64,000 bases of DNA from Leucobacter exalbidus (lineage in GTDB: Bacteria > Actinomycetota > Actinomycetes > Actinomycetales > Microbacteriaceae), in contig NZ_JAFIDA010000001.1 in NCBI RefSeq assembly GCF_017834145.1, forward strand, positions 1,116,001-1,180,000, given 5' to 3'. Below are positions 37,310 to 45,830 of the stretch, one piece after another (the stretch's first letter is position 1; each line of letters opens with the position of its first letter). A program made the position numbers and the translations under genes. The notes below the pieces were generated by a model. That model was not told the origin of the DNA and ran no database searches. It was given only the letters and a program-made list of their open reading frames with translations.

Positions 37310-40300
37310 ACACAGAGGCAATGAACAATGAAGCAGTGCCCGTTGCCCCCGGGCAGTGGCGCCTCGCTGAGGTACAGGTGGCGAACTGGGGAACATTCGA
37401 CGGGGCGATCTATCGCATCCCTGTGTCGCGCAAGGGTCAGCTCATCACTGGCCCATCTGGCTCAGGTAAATCATCACTTCTCGACGCCATCGCCACAGTA
37501 TTAACGCCAGATCGATGGCTGCGATTCAACCTCGCCGCGCAGGGAGCGGGTACCCGAAGCGACCAGCGCAGCCTCATGAGTTACGTGCGCGGAGCTTGGG
37601 CTCGCCGCACTGACGAGTTTGAAGATCGCGTGGTCAGTGAGTATTTGCGCCCAGGTCCCACTTGGAGCGGCATTGTGATGCGCTACGAGAATGGCGTCGA
37701 TCTACCGGTCACCCTGGCTCGACTGTTTTTCGCGAAGGGGAATGACACTTCACGGGAAAACCTCAGCAGCCTCTACGTGCTCGAGCGCGCTGCCCTCGAC
37801 CTGCGTGACCTAGAACCGTTCGCGCGAAGCGGTCTCGAGAGCCGCAAACTCCAAGCCGCATTTCCTGATGCGCTCGTTAATTCTGGCGGCAAGAACACCC
37901 GGTTCTATCAACGACTCCGATCCATATTTGGAATCGCAGACGAGAGTGCGCTGCAGCTGCTCCATAAGACGCAGTCGGCAAAGAATCTCGACAGCCTCAA
38001 CCAGCTGTTTCGTGAATCCATGTTGGAGAAGCCAGAAACATTCAAACTGGCAGAAGAAGCACGTACCCAGTTTGGTGAGCTCAACGAAGCACACGAACAC
38101 GTGGTGCGACTGCGCCAACAACGCGATCTTCTGGCCGGGTTGCGTGACGCCTCTATAGAATATGACCTCGCTGAAAGCCGCGCAGCGGCCGCCAGCACTC
38201 TCGGCGCGCACGTGCTGCTGTATCAGCGCCAGCGACAGCTTGAACTAGCTTTCGCGGAACGTACCAAGATTGAGGAACACCTCATCGTGCTGCGTGCCGA
38301 TAGTGAGTACGCAGCAGCCCAACTGCGCGCTGCCGAGGAATCCTACGATGTCTCGCGTCAACGCACCTTAGAACTGGGTGGCGGCGACGTCGAACAACTG
38401 CGACTCCGTGTAGAAAGCGCAGCCGCGCAGGTTGAATCCACCGAGCGGCGGTGGCAGCAGATGGCAGACCGGCTGGCGAAGCTCGGCATTGCTCCTGCCC
38501 CCGTAAATGCGTCAGAATTTGCTGAGTTGGTGGCGGAGGGGTTTCGATCAGGAGCCGCGGCGAGCGCTGAGAGCGCGAGCGGCCCCAGCATCAAAGAACA
38601 CGACCAGCTTGCGGTCGCGCGACACAACGCTCAGCAGTTGGAACGCGAAATTGATGCGCTCGCGCGCAGCAAGAGCTCTGTTCCAGAGAAGCTACAAGTC
38701 GTGCGTAAAGACTTGGCCGAGCATCTGGGGGTCCCCGTCACAGCCCTCCCGTTTGCTGCAGAGCTACTTGAGGTCAATGCACAGTACGCCGCTTGGACCG
38801 GCGCATTCGAACGGGTCCTGAAGCAGTTCGCACTCACCCTGCTCGTGCGCAGCGAACATCTGATTGCTACCCGCCGATGGGTCGATGCACGGTCATTGCA
38901 ACTTCTACTCGTTTACGAAGAAGTCCTGCCCCATGTCCAGCCGCCCAAGCCCGTCAGTTCGAATTCATCACTGGTGCACCGGGTCACAGTCAAGCCCGGC
39001 GCATTCGAAGCGTGGATGCACCGCACGCTCTCGGAACGGTTTGACTATGCATGCGTCGACCAGCCCGACCAGTTCGATGATCATGCACGCGCAGTGACCA
39101 TTAACGGGCAGATCAAATCATCACGCACCCGGTATGTAAAGGACGACCGCGTTTCAATCGGCAACCGTGGCCGTTGGATTTTGGGGGACCATGAAGCCAA
39201 GCACGAAGCCCTCGTTGAGCTACTGGCTTCGGCCCGCGCAGAGGTGAATCGTTACGAAGACATCGTCGATGCAGCCACCCGTCAACGAGACTTCGCCCTG
39301 CTGCGCGAGGACACGTTGAACGATCTGCGCACACGGCCGTGGGCCGAGTTCGATGTGTCCAGCGCCAAAACCGATGTCGACCGATTACATAAGAACCTCG
39401 TAGAGCTGACGGGCACAAACTCTGATCTTGCAGTAGCGCAAGAGCGTCTGGACAATTCCAGGCAGGCACGCGATCTTGCCAATGGACGGGTGTCGCAGCT
39501 CGAAAGCGATCGACAAACAGCCGAGCGACGTCTCGGTGAGCTCGCCGAAATGATCGCTGAGATCGAATCACGACGAGCTGACGATGGCACCGGTCTGCAC
39601 CTCACTGACGAACTCCGCACCGATCTGCAAACGCGATTTGCCGCTGTACGTCGCAGCATCACGTTGATCACCCTGGCCGAAACCGGTCAGCAGGTTTCTG
39701 AGCGTCTCTATCGAGAGCGAGACCAGGCGAAGGCGATCGCCGATAAAGCCGGTTCTGAAATTACCAGCATCGCTACTAAGTTTCGTGAGCGATGGCGTGG
39801 GGCATCAGCAGACCTCGTGGCAAACGTCGAAGGCCGACACGGGTTCATCGAACTGTATGACGGGATCGTCGCGAATGGGCTTCCCGATCATGAATCACGG
39901 TTCTTTGATCTGCTGCGCGATCGTTCACGCGACATGGTTGGCCAGCTCGTCGACGAAATCATGCATGCACCCGACGAGATTGAAGCTCGCATCGATCCCG
40001 TAAATGCGTCGCTGCGCAGGTCTGCATTTGACGAGGCCCGCTACTTACATATTGAGGTTAAGACGAAGCGGGGCGAAGCTGCCACCCGGTTTTTGCAACA
40101 GCTTCGGTCCATTTCTGAAAACAGTTGGGCTGACGACAATGCCGCTGATGCCGAGCACAGGTTTGCCACGCTTTCGGCGCTGATGCAAAGGCTCGATTCG
40201 AGTGATCCACAGGATCGAAAGTGGCGAGATCTGTGTTTAGACACCCGCCTTCACGTGACGTTCTTAGCTCACGAAATCGACGACAGCGGCAGACGTCATT

Positions 40301-40647
40301 CCACGTATGACTCAGGTGCGGCCATGTCGGGTGGCCAGCAGCAGAAGCTTGTGGTGTTCTGCCTCGCGGCGGCGTTGAGATACCAGCTTGCGGACCCCGA
40401 TGACCCGCTGCCGCGATACGGCACGATCGTGCTTGATGAAGCATTTGATAAGGCCGACAGCAGGTACACCCGACTCGCCCTCGACGTGTTTCAAGAGTTC
40501 GGGTTTCAGATGGTGCTGGCGACGCCACACAAGCTCCTGCAAACCATCGAGCCGTATGTGGGCGGGGCGACTGAGGTGGAGAACCCGACTCGGGCCCGGT
40601 CCCACGTGTCGAGTCTCATGTGGGAGAACCCGCGAGGAGCCGCATGA
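37306..40647 (+). CDS. jetC: Wadjet SMC-like ATPase JetC
   Basis: MukB/SMC-type motor of 1113 aa that extrudes DNA loops to sense small circles. Walker A GPSGSGKS at residues 49-56, two long coiled-coil arms (about 260-450 and 650-780) around a hinge region (about 480-620), ABC signature SGGQQQKL near 1008, and Walker B YGTIVLDEAFDKAD near 1043 followed by a VLATPHK switch. Starts at GTG 37306 overlapping the jetB stop; ATG 37321 is an alternative. All ATPase motifs are intact, so the system looks functional. Confidence 0.95.
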   Translation: MNTEAMNNEAVPVAPGQWRLAEVQVANWGTFDGAIYRIPVSRKGQLITGPSGSGKSSLLDAIATVLTPDRWLRFNLAAQGAGTRSDQRSLMSYVRGAWARRTDEFEDRVVSEYLRPGPTWSGIVMRYENGVDLPVTLARLFFAKGNDTSRENLSSLYVLERAALDLRDLEPFARSGLESRKLQAAFPDALVNSGGKNTRFYQRLRSIFGIADESALQLLHKTQSAKNLDSLNQLFRESMLEKPETFKLAEEARTQFGELNEAHEHVVRLRQQRDLLAGLRDASIEYDLAESRAAAASTLGAHVLLYQRQRQLELAFAERTKIEEHLIVLRADSEYAAAQLRAAEESYDVSRQRTLELGGGDVEQLRLRVESAAAQVESTERRWQQMADRLAKLGIAPAPVNASEFAELVAEGFRSGAAASAESASGPSIKEHDQLAVARHNAQQLEREIDALARSKSSVPEKLQVVRKDLAEHLGVPVTALPFAAELLEVNAQYAAWTGAFERVLKQFALTLLVRSEHLIATRRWVDARSLQLLLVYEEVLPHVQPPKPVSSNSSLVHRVTVKPGAFEAWMHRTLSERFDYACVDQPDQFDDHARAVTINGQIKSSRTRYVKDDRVSIGNRGRWILGDHEAKHEALVELLASARAEVNRYEDIVDAATRQRDFALLREDTLNDLRTRPWAEFDVSSAKTDVDRLHKNLVELTGTNSDLAVAQERLDNSRQARDLANGRVSQLESDRQTAERRLGELAEMIAEIESRRADDGTGLHLTDELRTDLQTRFAAVRRSITLITLAETGQQVSERLYRERDQAKAIADKAGSEITSIATKFRERWRGASADLVANVEGRHGFIELYDGIVANGLPDHESRFFDLLRDRSRDMVGQLVDEIMHAPDEIEARIDPVNASLRRSAFDEARYLHIEVKTKRGEAATRFLQQLRSISENSWADDNAADAEHRFATLSALMQRLDSSDPQDRKWRDLCLDTRLHVTFLAHEIDDSGRRHSTYDSGAAMSGGQQQKLVVFCLAAALRYQLADPDDPLPRYGTIVLDEAFDKADSRYTRLALDVFQEFGFQMVLATPHKLLQTIEPYVGGATEVENPTRARSHVSSLMWENPRGAA

Positions 40648-41813
40648 TGAGCGTGGCGGCTGCTCGCGTGGCCGCCCGCGAGCGCATCGCCAAGAATTTG
40701 GGGGTCTGGGCTTCTTCACTGGCTGCGGGGTCGACAGATCCTTGGTCGCTCTCAATCGCGCTCAAGCCACCGACCGAAGCTCAGGCACTCGCAGATCTCT
40801 CAGCTGCAGAAGTTTGGGCCCGCAGTTGGCGGGCCGCGATGCCCGCCGAAAGCGCCGCACTTGATTGGGAGACGCGTAACTGGCGCAGGATCGGGCGGCA
40901 AGAAGTACCGGTGCGATTGCGCTTCGCCTCCCCTGACGCCATAGCCACGTTCGTTGGTGGTACGGCGGCACATGATTGGCATCTCGTACGTGATCGCACG
41001 GCTCTCGCCGCTGCACAATTTGGTTCGAGTGAGGCTTTAGGTGCTGTGATCCGGCGCCACGTGCGCACTATTCTTGGATACGACGATGCGGAGTGGGAGC
41101 AGGTGCTTGCTGCTGCGCAGTGGCTGAGTGAGAATTCGGTAGCCGGGCTGCGACCCAGGCAGCTGCCGCTCCGAGGCGTCGACACAAAATGGTTTGCCTC
41201 CCATCGCGCGGTGGTGACCGATCTACTCGCGGCGTTAGTGCCCGGCCACGCGCTAGGCGTGGTAGAGAGTGACATGCTCTACCGGGTGCGCGTGCTAGAT
41301 CAGGATCTCAGTGCGCACAGCCTTGGTGGACTCAGCGATTTTTCGGCGCCCCTCATGCAGCTCGCCGGGCTCACCCTCGAACCAAGGGTGGCATTCGTGT
41401 TTGAGAACAAGGAGTCGGTGCTTGCGATGCCTGAGTGGGCGGGTGCCATCGCGATTCACGGGAATGGCCTCGACATCGCTGCCGTCGCCGATCTTCCGTG
41501 GATGCAACGCTGCCCCATTGTGTATTGGGGTGATCTTGATTCGGCCGGGTTTGCGATTCTCAACAGGCTGAGACTTCATCATTCTCGGGTCACAACGGTC
41601 TTAATGGACGACGACACACTACTTGCCCACCGAGACCTGTGGGTCACCGACAAGAGTCCCGTTCGTGGAGAACTCACTATGCTTCTGCCGCAAGAACTTC
41701 GCACCGTGCATCGGCTACAGCTTGAGGCCGATGCTCGGCTGGAACAAGAACGAATTCCCTGGGAGACGGCTTTGGCAGCGTTGCGAAAAGCAGATCCAGA
41801 CGGCGTAATCTGA
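40644..41813 (+). CDS. jetD: Wadjet nuclease JetD (DUF3322/DUF2220, Toprim-type)
   Basis: 389 aa from ATG 40644, overlapping the jetC stop (ATGA) with GAGGAG upstream. The N-terminal DUF3322 region binds DNA; the C-terminal DUF2220 region is Toprim-like. The metal-binding Glu is in FENKESVLAMPE (about residue 253) and the acidic pair in YWGDLDSAGF (about 295). In Wadjet this is the topoisomerase VI-like endonuclease that cuts the plasmid. Catalytic residues are present. Order A-B-C-D fits type I Wadjet. Confidence 0.94.
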   Translation: MMSVAAARVAARERIAKNLGVWASSLAAGSTDPWSLSIALKPPTEAQALADLSAAEVWARSWRAAMPAESAALDWETRNWRRIGRQEVPVRLRFASPDAIATFVGGTAAHDWHLVRDRTALAAAQFGSSEALGAVIRRHVRTILGYDDAEWEQVLAAAQWLSENSVAGLRPRQLPLRGVDTKWFASHRAVVTDLLAALVPGHALGVVESDMLYRVRVLDQDLSAHSLGGLSDFSAPLMQLAGLTLEPRVAFVFENKESVLAMPEWAGAIAIHGNGLDIAAVADLPWMQRCPIVYWGDLDSAGFAILNRLRLHHSRVTTVLMDDDTLLAHRDLWVTDKSPVRGELTMLLPQELRTVHRLQLEADARLEQERIPWETALAALRKADPDGVI

Positions 41814-41850
41814 CCGTCTTCAATGCACCCGGCGCCTCTGCATGCCACCG

Positions 41851-41960
41851 AAATTCAAGAGGTCGAAGACCCACCATTGCGCGAGATTCGCCTGCTCGAC
41901 AAGGTGGTCGTCGAGCTCGCGAAGGGTCGCCCGCTCGAGAAGATTTTGCGCACGCTGTAG
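41851..41960 (+). pseudogene. 3' fragment of a DUF2200 gene (right direct repeat of the Wadjet island)
   Basis: Encodes the last 36 codons of a DUF2200 protein ([20 protein letters not shown]..., ending ILRTL and a stop) without a 5' part. It matches the 3' end of the intact gene at 34910-35019 at 101 of 110 bases, and the similarity continues past the stop to about 41999. Probably the displaced original end of the target gene. Confidence 0.85.
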
Positions 41961-41997
41961 CGCGGGTGCTGCGGGGTCGCTGCGTGCGGCTCGGGAT

Positions 41998-42264
41998 CTA
42001 CTGGCCGCCCTCGTTACTCTCATTGCTCTCGTTGGAGAAAAGCATTTCCATCGTGACCCCCAGCACAGCCAGGGTGTCCATCACCCGAAGGAGCACCGCT
42101 GACGAGCCATCTCGTTCAAATCTCGCGACCCAAGACCGGCTAACGCCAGCCCGGTCAGCAAGCTCCTGCTGCGTCAACCCAAGGTTTTCTCGGCGCTCAG
42201 CCACAAACGCGCCCATCCCTCGCGCGGAACGCATTCGGCGACGACCAACCTCACTTTGTGTCAT
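41998..42264 (-). CDS. XRE family HTH repressor
   Basis: 88 aa from the ATG at 42264 (MTQSEVGRRRMR). The helix-turn-helix is ERRENLGLTQQELADRAGVS, followed by RSWVARFERDGSS, the HipB-like XRE pattern, and a Ser/Asn/Glu tail. Longer starts (42294, 42315) would run through the operators, so the inner ATG is preferred. Two perfect palindromes lie at and just upstream of the start, pointing to autorepression. It lies downstream of the DUF1778 gene and convergent with jetD. It may regulate the adjacent toxin-antitoxin genes, or be the remainder of another module. Confidence 0.8.
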   Translation of the reverse strand: MTQSEVGRRRMRSARGMGAFVAERRENLGLTQQELADRAGVSRSWVARFERDGSSAVLLRVMDTLAVLGVTMEMLFSNESNESNEGGQ

Positions 42265-42300
42265 GGATGACACAATACCCAATGTGTCATCCATGACACA
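42257..42300. promoter_or_regulatory. Twin XRE operators
   Basis: TGTGTCATGGATGACACA (42257-42274) and TGTGTCATCCATGACACA (42283-42300): each is a perfect 8-bp-arm palindrome with a 2-bp centre, 26 bp apart. The first covers the XRE start codon. Confidence 0.85.
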
Positions 42301-42357
42301 ACGGCGACCGATCACCGGAGCCCCGACACGCAGTCTGCCTTTCGCTGATCTCTCGCG

Positions 42358-42627
42358 TTACAAGCCGAGCTGCTCGAGCCGCTGCGCTGCCCGGCGAAGA
42401 GCAGGGGTGGGTTCAGCTTCTGCTTCGATCAGACTTCGCACTTGTTCCACTTCCCGTGAAGTGAGATTGAGGATCGCGTCCTCCAAAATAACACTGCGAG
42501 CTCGCGTGACCGCAGCATCCAGCATAAATGCCGTTCGATCAACGCCCTGCATTTCTGCGGCACGATCGATGACGTCACGCGCCTCTTCAGAAACGCGCAA
42601 GTTGATGCGCGCCGTAGCGATGTTCAT
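42358..42627 (-). CDS. DUF1778 antitoxin (TacA-like, ribbon-helix-helix)
   Basis: 89 aa from the ATG at 42627 (MNIATARINLRVSEEARD). The N-terminal ribbon-helix-helix strand and helices (ARINLRVSEEARDVIDRAAEMQGV, DRTAFMLDAAVTRA) fit DUF1778 antitoxins, and the C-terminal helix should wrap the GNAT toxin. A palindrome at 42647-42663 lies just upstream and may be its operator. Unlike the usual order, the toxin gene is upstream (42682-43185). Confidence 0.88.
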   Translation of the reverse strand: MNIATARINLRVSEEARDVIDRAAEMQGVDRTAFMLDAAVTRARSVILEDAILNLTSREVEQVRSLIEAEAEPTPALRRAAQRLEQLGL

Positions 42628-42646
42628 ATAGCTTGCCCCCTCGGTC

Positions 42647-42667
42647 CGTACATTCATTGTACGTACA
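42647..42667. promoter_or_regulatory. Candidate antitoxin operator
   Basis: CGTACA-TTCAT-TGTACG inverted repeat at 42647-42663, overlapping a second palindrome TGTACGTACA (42658-42667), in the 54-bp gap between the GNAT and DUF1778 genes. Confidence 0.5.
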
Positions 42668-42681
42668 GCATTCAAGCTTAG

Positions 42682-43185
42682 CTACGCCGGATAATCTCTT
42701 TCAAGCGTTTTCAAAGGAAGCATCAGACTGTGAGGGTGATCAACAAATCTCACAAACCCATACGACTCATAGAACTTTGCCGCAGCCTCACTCATGGCGT
42801 GCACCACGACCAGCTCAACCCCGATCTCTTTCGATACCCGCGTGCAAGACCGAAGCGCGTGCGCGAGCAAAAGCTCTCCGATTCCCTGCCCTCGAACCGA
42901 CTGACATCGCGCCAGACGAGCGATCAACACACTCGGAATGGGGTACCTGGGCGTGTTCGACGAGCCAAACACGGCCGACAATTCTTCTGCATCAATTCGG
43001 TAGGAGCTTTGCGAGTAGTAACCAAGCACAGCCGAGCTCCCCTCCGCCACCAAAACACGAGTCAATGTACTTCTTCGACGGTCACTTTGAAACGCGTAAC
43101 GACTTAACCATTCATTGAGGGCAGGCTCCTCGCAGCAAAAAGCAGACCTGTCATGCTTTCGCAAAAGAGTCTCAATCTGCCACAT
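42682..43185 (-). CDS. GNAT acetyltransferase toxin (TacT-like)
   Basis: 167 aa, the usual toxin length. TacT-type toxins acetylate the amino group of aminoacyl-tRNA and stop translation. The acetyl-CoA loop is QSVRGQGIGELLLAHAL; the C-terminal AAAKFYESYGFVRF contains the tyrosine typical of the active site. The N-terminus (CCEEPALNEWLSRYA) matches DUF1778-partner toxins. It is the first gene of the pair, with the antitoxin behind it. Activity depends on partner pairing, which I infer. Confidence 0.87.
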   Translation of the reverse strand: MWQIETLLRKHDRSAFCCEEPALNEWLSRYAFQSDRRRSTLTRVLVAEGSSAVLGYYSQSSYRIDAEELSAVFGSSNTPRYPIPSVLIARLARCQSVRGQGIGELLLAHALRSCTRVSKEIGVELVVVHAMSEAAAKFYESYGFVRFVDHPHSLMLPLKTLERDYPA

Positions 43186-43363
43186 CCACCCAAACTACCC
43201 GGAGCTTGGCCAGTTTCAGGGAGCCAAAAATGTCCAGCAGACCCACCTACAGGCCTTTGCCACCTCACCCCAAACCCACATCCTTCACATCAGCGAGTGC
43301 AGCACGCACACGCCAAACGGGCCGCCCGCGATAACGCGAACGGCCCGTCGATACAGCTTTTCC

Positions 43364-44287
43364 TTACGCGGCGAGCAGGTCTTCCGCACCCGCACCGGGC
43401 AGCTCGAGCGTAACCTGGGTGCCCCACGGGTCGTTGAGCACGATGGAGCGGCCGGTGTCGGCGAACTGCAGGCCGCGGCCGCGCAGCCTGGTGGCGAGCG
43501 CGTCGAGATCTTCGCGGCCCGGCAGCGTAATCGCTACGTCACCCAAGCCGAGGCGTGCGGCGCGGGGGCCCGCGCCGCGGCTGTTCCAGGTGTTCATGGC
43601 GACGTGGTGGTGGTAGCCGCCAGCCGAGGCGAAGAGCGCACCGGGGTGCATCGCCAACGTCGATTCGAAGCCGAGGGCGTCGACGTAGAACTCGCGCGCC
43701 ACAGCAACGTCGCCCACCTGCAGGTGCACGTGACCGATGGTGCCTCGCTGCTGGGCAGCGGCGGCGAGCACCTGCTCGTTGAGGTGGGTCGAGAGGTACG
43801 CGTTGGGGTCAAGATAGTTGGTCGCCATGTCGACCTGGCCGTTGGTGTAGGTCCAGGTGTGGCGAGGCCGATCGAGGTACAGCTCAATGCCGTTGCCCTC
43901 GGGGTCGGTGAAGTAGAAGGCTTCGCTCACGAGGTGGTCGCTTGATCCGGCGAACTGGCTGCGCGGGTCTTGCGCGGCGCGGTAGACCGTGGCGGCGAGG
44001 CTCGCGGCGTCTTCAAACAGGAACGCCGTGTGAAACAGGCCGGCATCGCTGGGGTTCACCGCGGGCAGATCCGGCATATGCACCAGCCGCATCAGCGGCA
44101 CATTGCCCCGCCCCAGCACCCGGTGCACCTCGCGGCCGATGGCGCGCTCATCGAGGGGCACGAGCGCGAGGGCGTTCGCGTAGTAGTCGCTCATGGTTTC
44201 GAGGTTGCCTACCCGCAGAGTCACCGCGCTCATCGCGAGCTCGCTCGAGAGTGTGCGCTCAGAGGTTGCGGCTGTGTGCTGTTCCAA
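43364..44287 (-). CDS. VOC-family ring-cleavage dioxygenase-like protein (CatE-like)
   Basis: Two vicinal-oxygen-chelate modules in about 307 aa. The first runs from VTLRVGNLETMSDYYANAL; the second begins GTIGHVHLQVGDVAVAREFYVDALGF. Metal ligands fit His (HVHLQV), His (GGYHHHVAMNTW) and Glu near TLELPG. Resembles B. subtilis CatE-type catechol 2,3-dioxygenases linked to quinone stress. I favour a TTG start at 44287 because CAGGAACG precedes it; ATG 44233 is a shorter option. On the same strand as the reductase upstream, after a 143-bp gap with a strong hairpin. Confidence 0.82.
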   Translation of the reverse strand: MEQHTAATSERTLSSELAMSAVTLRVGNLETMSDYYANALALVPLDERAIGREVHRVLGRGNVPLMRLVHMPDLPAVNPSDAGLFHTAFLFEDAASLAATVYRAAQDPRSQFAGSSDHLVSEAFYFTDPEGNGIELYLDRPRHTWTYTNGQVDMATNYLDPNAYLSTHLNEQVLAAAAQQRGTIGHVHLQVGDVAVAREFYVDALGFESTLAMHPGALFASAGGYHHHVAMNTWNSRGAGPRAARLGLGDVAITLPGREDLDALATRLRGRGLQFADTGRSIVLNDPWGTQVTLELPGAGAEDLLAA

Positions 44288-44364
44288 TTTTCGTTCCTGT
44301 CTGGATGCGGCGATGTGCCGGGGTGAAATCACGGGGAGGGTGCGGGCCGTGAGCTACGACCGCG

Positions 44365-44389
44365 GCCCGGCACCATTGCGGTGCCGGGC
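44365..44389 (-). terminator. Hairpin between the reductase and VOC genes
   Basis: GCCCGGCACC pairs with GGTGCCGGGC across ATTGC; no T-tract, so termination may be partial. Confidence 0.5.
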
Positions 44390-44430
44390 GGTGCGTGCGC
44401 GAGGTTTTTACACCTCGCACACGGCGACAA

Positions 44431-45012
44431 TTAGTTGTTCAGCGCGAATCCGCCGGTCCACGAGATCTTCTCGCCGGCCGCGAGGGTGAGCTGCAAGAAG
44501 CCGAGGGCCTCGAGCTCGTGGGCACGCTTGAGGCTACCGGCGTCGATGGCGCGAATGCCACCCGCGGTGACTGCTGCGACGAGATCGGCCTTGGCCGCCG
44601 CGTCTTCGCCCGCCACAAGCACGGTGGTGACGCTGTCGGTGTCGCCGACCTTGCCGGTGGCGAGGGTCGAAGCGAAGTTGGTGTTGAACGCCTTGAGCAC
44701 GCGTGACTCGGGCAGCACCTTCTGAATCTCGGCGGCGGCCGAGCTGCCCTCGGGCACGACGAGGTCGTCGAAGGTTTCGAAGTTCAGGGGGTTGGTGATG
44801 TCGATGACGGTCTTGCCGGCGAGCTGCGCACCGTGGCTGGCGACGATCTCGGCGACGGCGGGGAACGGCACGGCGAGCACGACGGTGTCGCCGGTGACGG
44901 CGGCATCAGCATCGTTGTGCGAGATGTAGTCAACGCTTGCGCCACCCGCAGCGAGTACGCCACCAATTGCGTTTGCCATGTTGCCGGTTCCAAAGATTGT
45001 GAACGAAGCCAT
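44431..45012 (-). CDS. NADPH-dependent F420 reductase-like / NAD(P)-binding protein
   Basis: 193 aa from the ATG at 45012 (MASFTIFGTGNMANAIGGVL), preceded by AAGGAGAG. The dinucleotide loop GTGNMANAIG, VVLAVPF, KTVIDITNPL and KAFNTNFAS match the NADP:F420 oxidoreductase-like family. Oxidoreductase of unknown substrate. It is divergent from a MarR gene with repeated operator-like boxes between them, and upstream of a CatE-like dioxygenase, suggesting a quinone or aromatic stress module. Confidence 0.85.
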   Translation of the reverse strand: MASFTIFGTGNMANAIGGVLAAGGASVDYISHNDADAAVTGDTVVLAVPFPAVAEIVASHGAQLAGKTVIDITNPLNFETFDDLVVPEGSSAAAEIQKVLPESRVLKAFNTNFASTLATGKVGDTDSVTTVLVAGEDAAAKADLVAAVTAGGIRAIDAGSLKRAHELEALGFLQLTLAAGEKISWTGGFALNN

Positions 45013-45060
45013 ATCGGGTCTCTCCTTGCGAGGGGCTATTCGTAACCGAAAAGCGGTTGG

Positions 45061-45110
45061 TTGCAGGTACAACTAAATAATACGCACACTTTACTTGCGA
45101 GTGCAACTAA
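45061..45110. promoter_or_regulatory. Candidate MarR operators between the divergent reductase and MarR genes
   Basis: TTGCAGGTACAACTAA (45061-45076) and TTGCGAGTGCAACTAA (45095-45110) form a 34-bp-period direct repeat; each is partly palindromic (TTGC...GCAA). Confidence 0.6.
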
Positions 45111-45128
45111 TTTGCTAGAATGAATTTT

Positions 45129-45821
45129 ATGACCTCCCAGCTCACTCACCCCGAACGCATCGCGGTCGCCCGCCTGCACGCCCTCCTCGAGCTGCTCCCC
45201 ACCGCCCTAGATAAGCGTTTAGGGGTCGCTGGCGTCACCTCATTCGAGTACACCCTGCTCGATGCACTGTCTCAAAGCGATGCCCACCGCATGCGCCTGA
45301 GCGAGGTCGCCCGCAAGACCAACGCGACGCTCCCCCGCATATCGCGGGTGGCAACATCGCTCGAGCGCCGCGGTCTCATCGAGCGTGCCCCCTGCCCCGC
45401 CGACGGCCGCGCGACCAACGCGGTGCTCACTGCCGCCGGCGCCGCCGCGCACGAAACCGCGCGCGATCTCTATGCGCTCGCGGTGCGCGAACTGGTACTC
45501 GAGGGCCTCGCTCAGCTGCCCGGTGACGGCGTCGCCCAGCTCACCGATCTCACCTACGCGATCCTCACGAGCCTTGACCCCGAGCACCCGCGCATCATGC
45601 CCGAGGTGCCAGCGCCCTGCGCTGCTGACCCGGCGAGCGCCCCCGCAGGCCCCGGATCCCCCGCCACCGAGCCACCCACCGAAGTGGTGGGGTGTGCGGC
45701 AGACCCGGTTGCAGAGCAGATCGCCGAGCAGGCCGCATGCGCGGCAGACCTGGCACCGGAGCCGGTCCCGTGCTCCGCCGACCCCGCACCGTCACAGTGT
45801 GCGGCAGACCCTGCGGCATAG
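45129..45821 (+). CDS. MarR family regulator with Cys-Ala-Ala-Asp repeat tail
   Basis: The N-terminal about 150 residues are a normal MarR winged helix (MRLSEVARKTNATLPRISRVATSLERRGLIERAPCPADGR). The last about 70 residues are unusual: five spaced C(A/S)AD(P/L) units in an Ala/Pro/Glu-rich tail, encoded by degenerate repeats of tgtgcggcagac from 45618 to 45821. The tail could be a redox or metal sensor or merely disordered. ATG 45129 (MTSQLTHPERI) is my start; ATG 45120 is possible. Likely represses the divergent reductase and the CatE-like gene. Confidence 0.85.
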   Translation: MTSQLTHPERIAVARLHALLELLPTALDKRLGVAGVTSFEYTLLDALSQSDAHRMRLSEVARKTNATLPRISRVATSLERRGLIERAPCPADGRATNAVLTAAGAAAHETARDLYALAVRELVLEGLAQLPGDGVAQLTDLTYAILTSLDPEHPRIMPEVPAPCAADPASAPAGPGSPATEPPTEVVGCAADPVAEQIAEQAACAADLAPEPVPCSADPAPSQCAADPAA

Positions 45822-45830
45822 ACTGGACGC

